Below are positions 12,579-13,595 of a stretch of DNA of 13,595 bases, piece after piece. Numbering within the stretch: position 1 is the first letter of the stretch; each line of letters opens with the position of its first letter. The DNA lies in the NCBI GenBank assembly GCA_964559535.1, contig CAZLIC010000098.1, forward strand, positions 1 to 13,595. The letters run 5' to 3'. The DNA is from CAZLIC01 sp964559535 (GTDB lineage Bacteria; Pseudomonadota; Alphaproteobacteria; Rhodobacterales; Rhodobacteraceae). The notes under the pieces were generated by a model that saw nothing but the letters and a program-made list of their open reading frames with translations, did not search any database and had not been told where the DNA came from. Position numbers and translations under genes: made by a program.

Positions 12579-13361
12579 ATGGTCGGATGGCCGCGGATCG
12601 TATTGGCTGGCGCGATCGTTGGCATTGTTGGCGGGCTGATCGGGCTTGGCGGGGCAGAGTTCCGTCTTCCGCTCTTGATCGGCGTGTTCGGATTTGCAGC
12701 CCTTGATGCGGTGATCCTGAACAAGGCGACCAGTCTCATTGTGGTGGCTACAGCGCTGCCGTTCCGGGCGGGAACCGTGCCCCTTGATCAGGTGCTGGCC
12801 GAATGGCCGATCATCCTGAACCTTCTCGCGGGAAGCCTTCTTGGCGCATGGATCGGGGCCGGGCTGGCTGTGCGGATGAAATCCCGCACCCTCTATCGCG
12901 TTTTGGCCGGGCTTCTGGTGCTGATCGCGGCAGTGCTGGCCCTTAGCCACAGCATGAACTTGGCGGCCACTGCCCTTGTGACCGGACCTGCGCAGATCGT
13001 CGCGGGCCTTGTCGCAGGGTTCGGCATCGGCATCGTGGCCTCGCTGATGGGCGTTGCGGGGGGTGAGTTGCTGATCCCCACGCTGGTCCTTCTGTTCGGA
13101 ATCGACCTGAAACTCGCAGGCAGCCTGTCGCTGGCGATCAGCCTGCCCACCATGCTGGTCGGGTTCGCCCGATACAGTCGGGACGACAGCTTCACGGTCT
13201 TGGCACGCAATCAGGGCTTCGTACTGTTCATGGCCTTGGGGTCCGTGATCGGCGTCGCTATCGGCGGCCAGCTTCTGGGGATCGTGCCCGAGGTCGTGCT
13301 GCTGCCGGTGCTGGTCGCCATCCTGCTTGTATCGTCGGTCAAGGTCTGGCGCCACGGCTAG
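12579..13361 (+). CDS. TauE/SafE (TSUP) family permease
   Basis: A 260-aa membrane protein with about 8 helices in two related halves. Each half opens with the family's glycine-rich motif: GIVGGLIGLGGAEFRLPLL (about 15-33) and GIVASLMGVAGGELLIPTL (about 151-169). TSUP proteins are proposed to export sulfite, sulfonates or other small anions; the substrate is unknown here. ATG 12579 is preferred over TTG 12567 because the G-rich stretch just upstream can act as ribosome-binding site. It follows the osmC remnant and stops 2 bp before the convergent arsH stop. Its location within the arsenic cluster suggests export of an arsenical or a related sulfur anion, which is inference. Confidence 0.88.
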   Translation: MVGWPRIVLAGAIVGIVGGLIGLGGAEFRLPLLIGVFGFAALDAVILNKATSLIVVATALPFRAGTVPLDQVLAEWPIILNLLAGSLLGAWIGAGLAVRMKSRTLYRVLAGLLVLIAAVLALSHSMNLAATALVTGPAQIVAGLVAGFGIGIVASLMGVAGGELLIPTLVLLFGIDLKLAGSLSLAISLPTMLVGFARYSRDDSFTVLARNQGFVLFMALGSVIGVAIGGQLLGIVPEVVLLPVLVAILLVSSVKVWRHG

Positions 13362-13363
13362 GG

Positions 13364-13595
13364 TCAAGTCGCGGCAGACAGATTCACACGCTTCATCAAG
13401 GCTTCGGCGGATTCCTTGCGTTCGGAGTAGCGGTCCACGAGGTATTCGGCCCGGTCGCGCGTCAGCAGCGTGAACTTCATCAGTTCTTCCATCACGTCCA
13501 CGATCCGGTCGTAAAGTGGCGAGGGGCGCATGCGGCCGAACTCGTCGAACTCCTGAAACGCCTTCGGGATCGAGGACTGGTTGGGGATCGTCAGC
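13364..13595 (-). CDS. arsH: ArsH, NADPH-dependent FMN reductase (3' part, cut by window edge)
   Basis: The last 76 codons and the stop are present; the 5' part lies beyond the right edge. The visible sequence includes LTIPNQSSIPKAFQEFDEFG, RMRPSPLYDRIVDVMEEL and FTLLTRDRAEYLVDRYSERK, which is characteristic of the ArsH C-terminus. ArsH is a flavoprotein that oxidises trivalent methylarsenicals and aromatic arsenicals to the less toxic pentavalent forms, using NADPH and FMN. The flavin-binding GSxR motif and the catalytic region are outside the window, so intactness cannot be judged. It is convergent with the TauE gene with a 2-bp gap. A dead tail of a second arsH lies at 12392-12457. Confidence 0.95.
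   Translation of the reverse strand, partial: LTIPNQSSIPKAFQEFDEFGRMRPSPLYDRIVDVMEELMKFTLLTRDRAEYLVDRYSERKESAEALMKRVNLSAAT

Noticed and set aside
12429..13367. 312-codon open frame on the minus strand opposite the TauE gene
   Set aside because: Gln/Asp/His/Arg-rich shadow of a hydrophobic gene; the plus-strand frame has clear TSUP motifs and the true minus-strand gene here is the end of arsH in another frame.
1..13595. tRNA, rRNA, CRISPR array or replication origin
   Set aside because: No spaced repeat array, cloverleaf, rRNA-like stretch or iteron cluster was seen.

Overview
The window reads as GC-rich alphaproteobacterial DNA, most likely Rhodobacterales-like. This rests on codon usage, overlapping gene starts and stops, and the gene families present; no rRNA or tRNA is available to fix the taxon. 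It has two parts: a compact mobile element of the 'recombinase in trio' (RIT) type at positions 11-3467, and a dense arsenic-resistance island from about 3631 to the right edge.

The RIT element holds three translationally coupled tyrosine recombinases on the minus strand (ritA, ritB, ritC), bounded by 111-bp inverted repeats with three mismatches. Each repeat carries three smaller nested dyads. At the right boundary the repeat runs into a perfect 12-8-12 palindrome that has the geometry of a tyrosine-recombinase crossover site. The left boundary lacks it.

The island has several transcription units. (1) Plus strand, 3665-6306: an ArsR repressor that is probably leaderless, a DUF318-type permease and an ArsK-like MFS exporter. 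(2) Minus strand, 9428 down to 6293: an ArsR-ArsC fusion (repressor plus thioredoxin-type arsenate reductase), a GAPDH paralogue and ArsJ. The GAPDH/ArsJ pair makes and exports 1-arseno-3-phosphoglycerate. ArsJ converges on and overlaps the MFS exporter. (3) Plus strand, 9571-12388: a CVC-type ArsR, a second DUF318/ArsP-like permease, a small CxxC thioredoxin-like protein, an OsmC-family protein and a CDF metal exporter, packed with overlaps or very short gaps. (4) Plus strand, 12579-13361: a TauE/SafE-family permease, converging with the 3' end of arsH, which runs off the right edge on the minus strand.

Between the CDF gene and the TauE gene lie two abutting gene scars: the tail of a second arsH (minus) fused to the tail of a second osmC (plus). 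This implies that the locus once held two osmC-transporter-arsH modules and that a deletion joined them.

Together the genes give several routes for arsenic: arsenate reduction (ArsC), arsenate export as an organic ester (GAPDH/ArsJ), probable trivalent or organic arsenic export (ArsK-like MFS, two DUF318 permeases) and organoarsenical oxidation (ArsH). No ArsB or ACR3 arsenite pump and no ArsM or ArsI are visible in the window.
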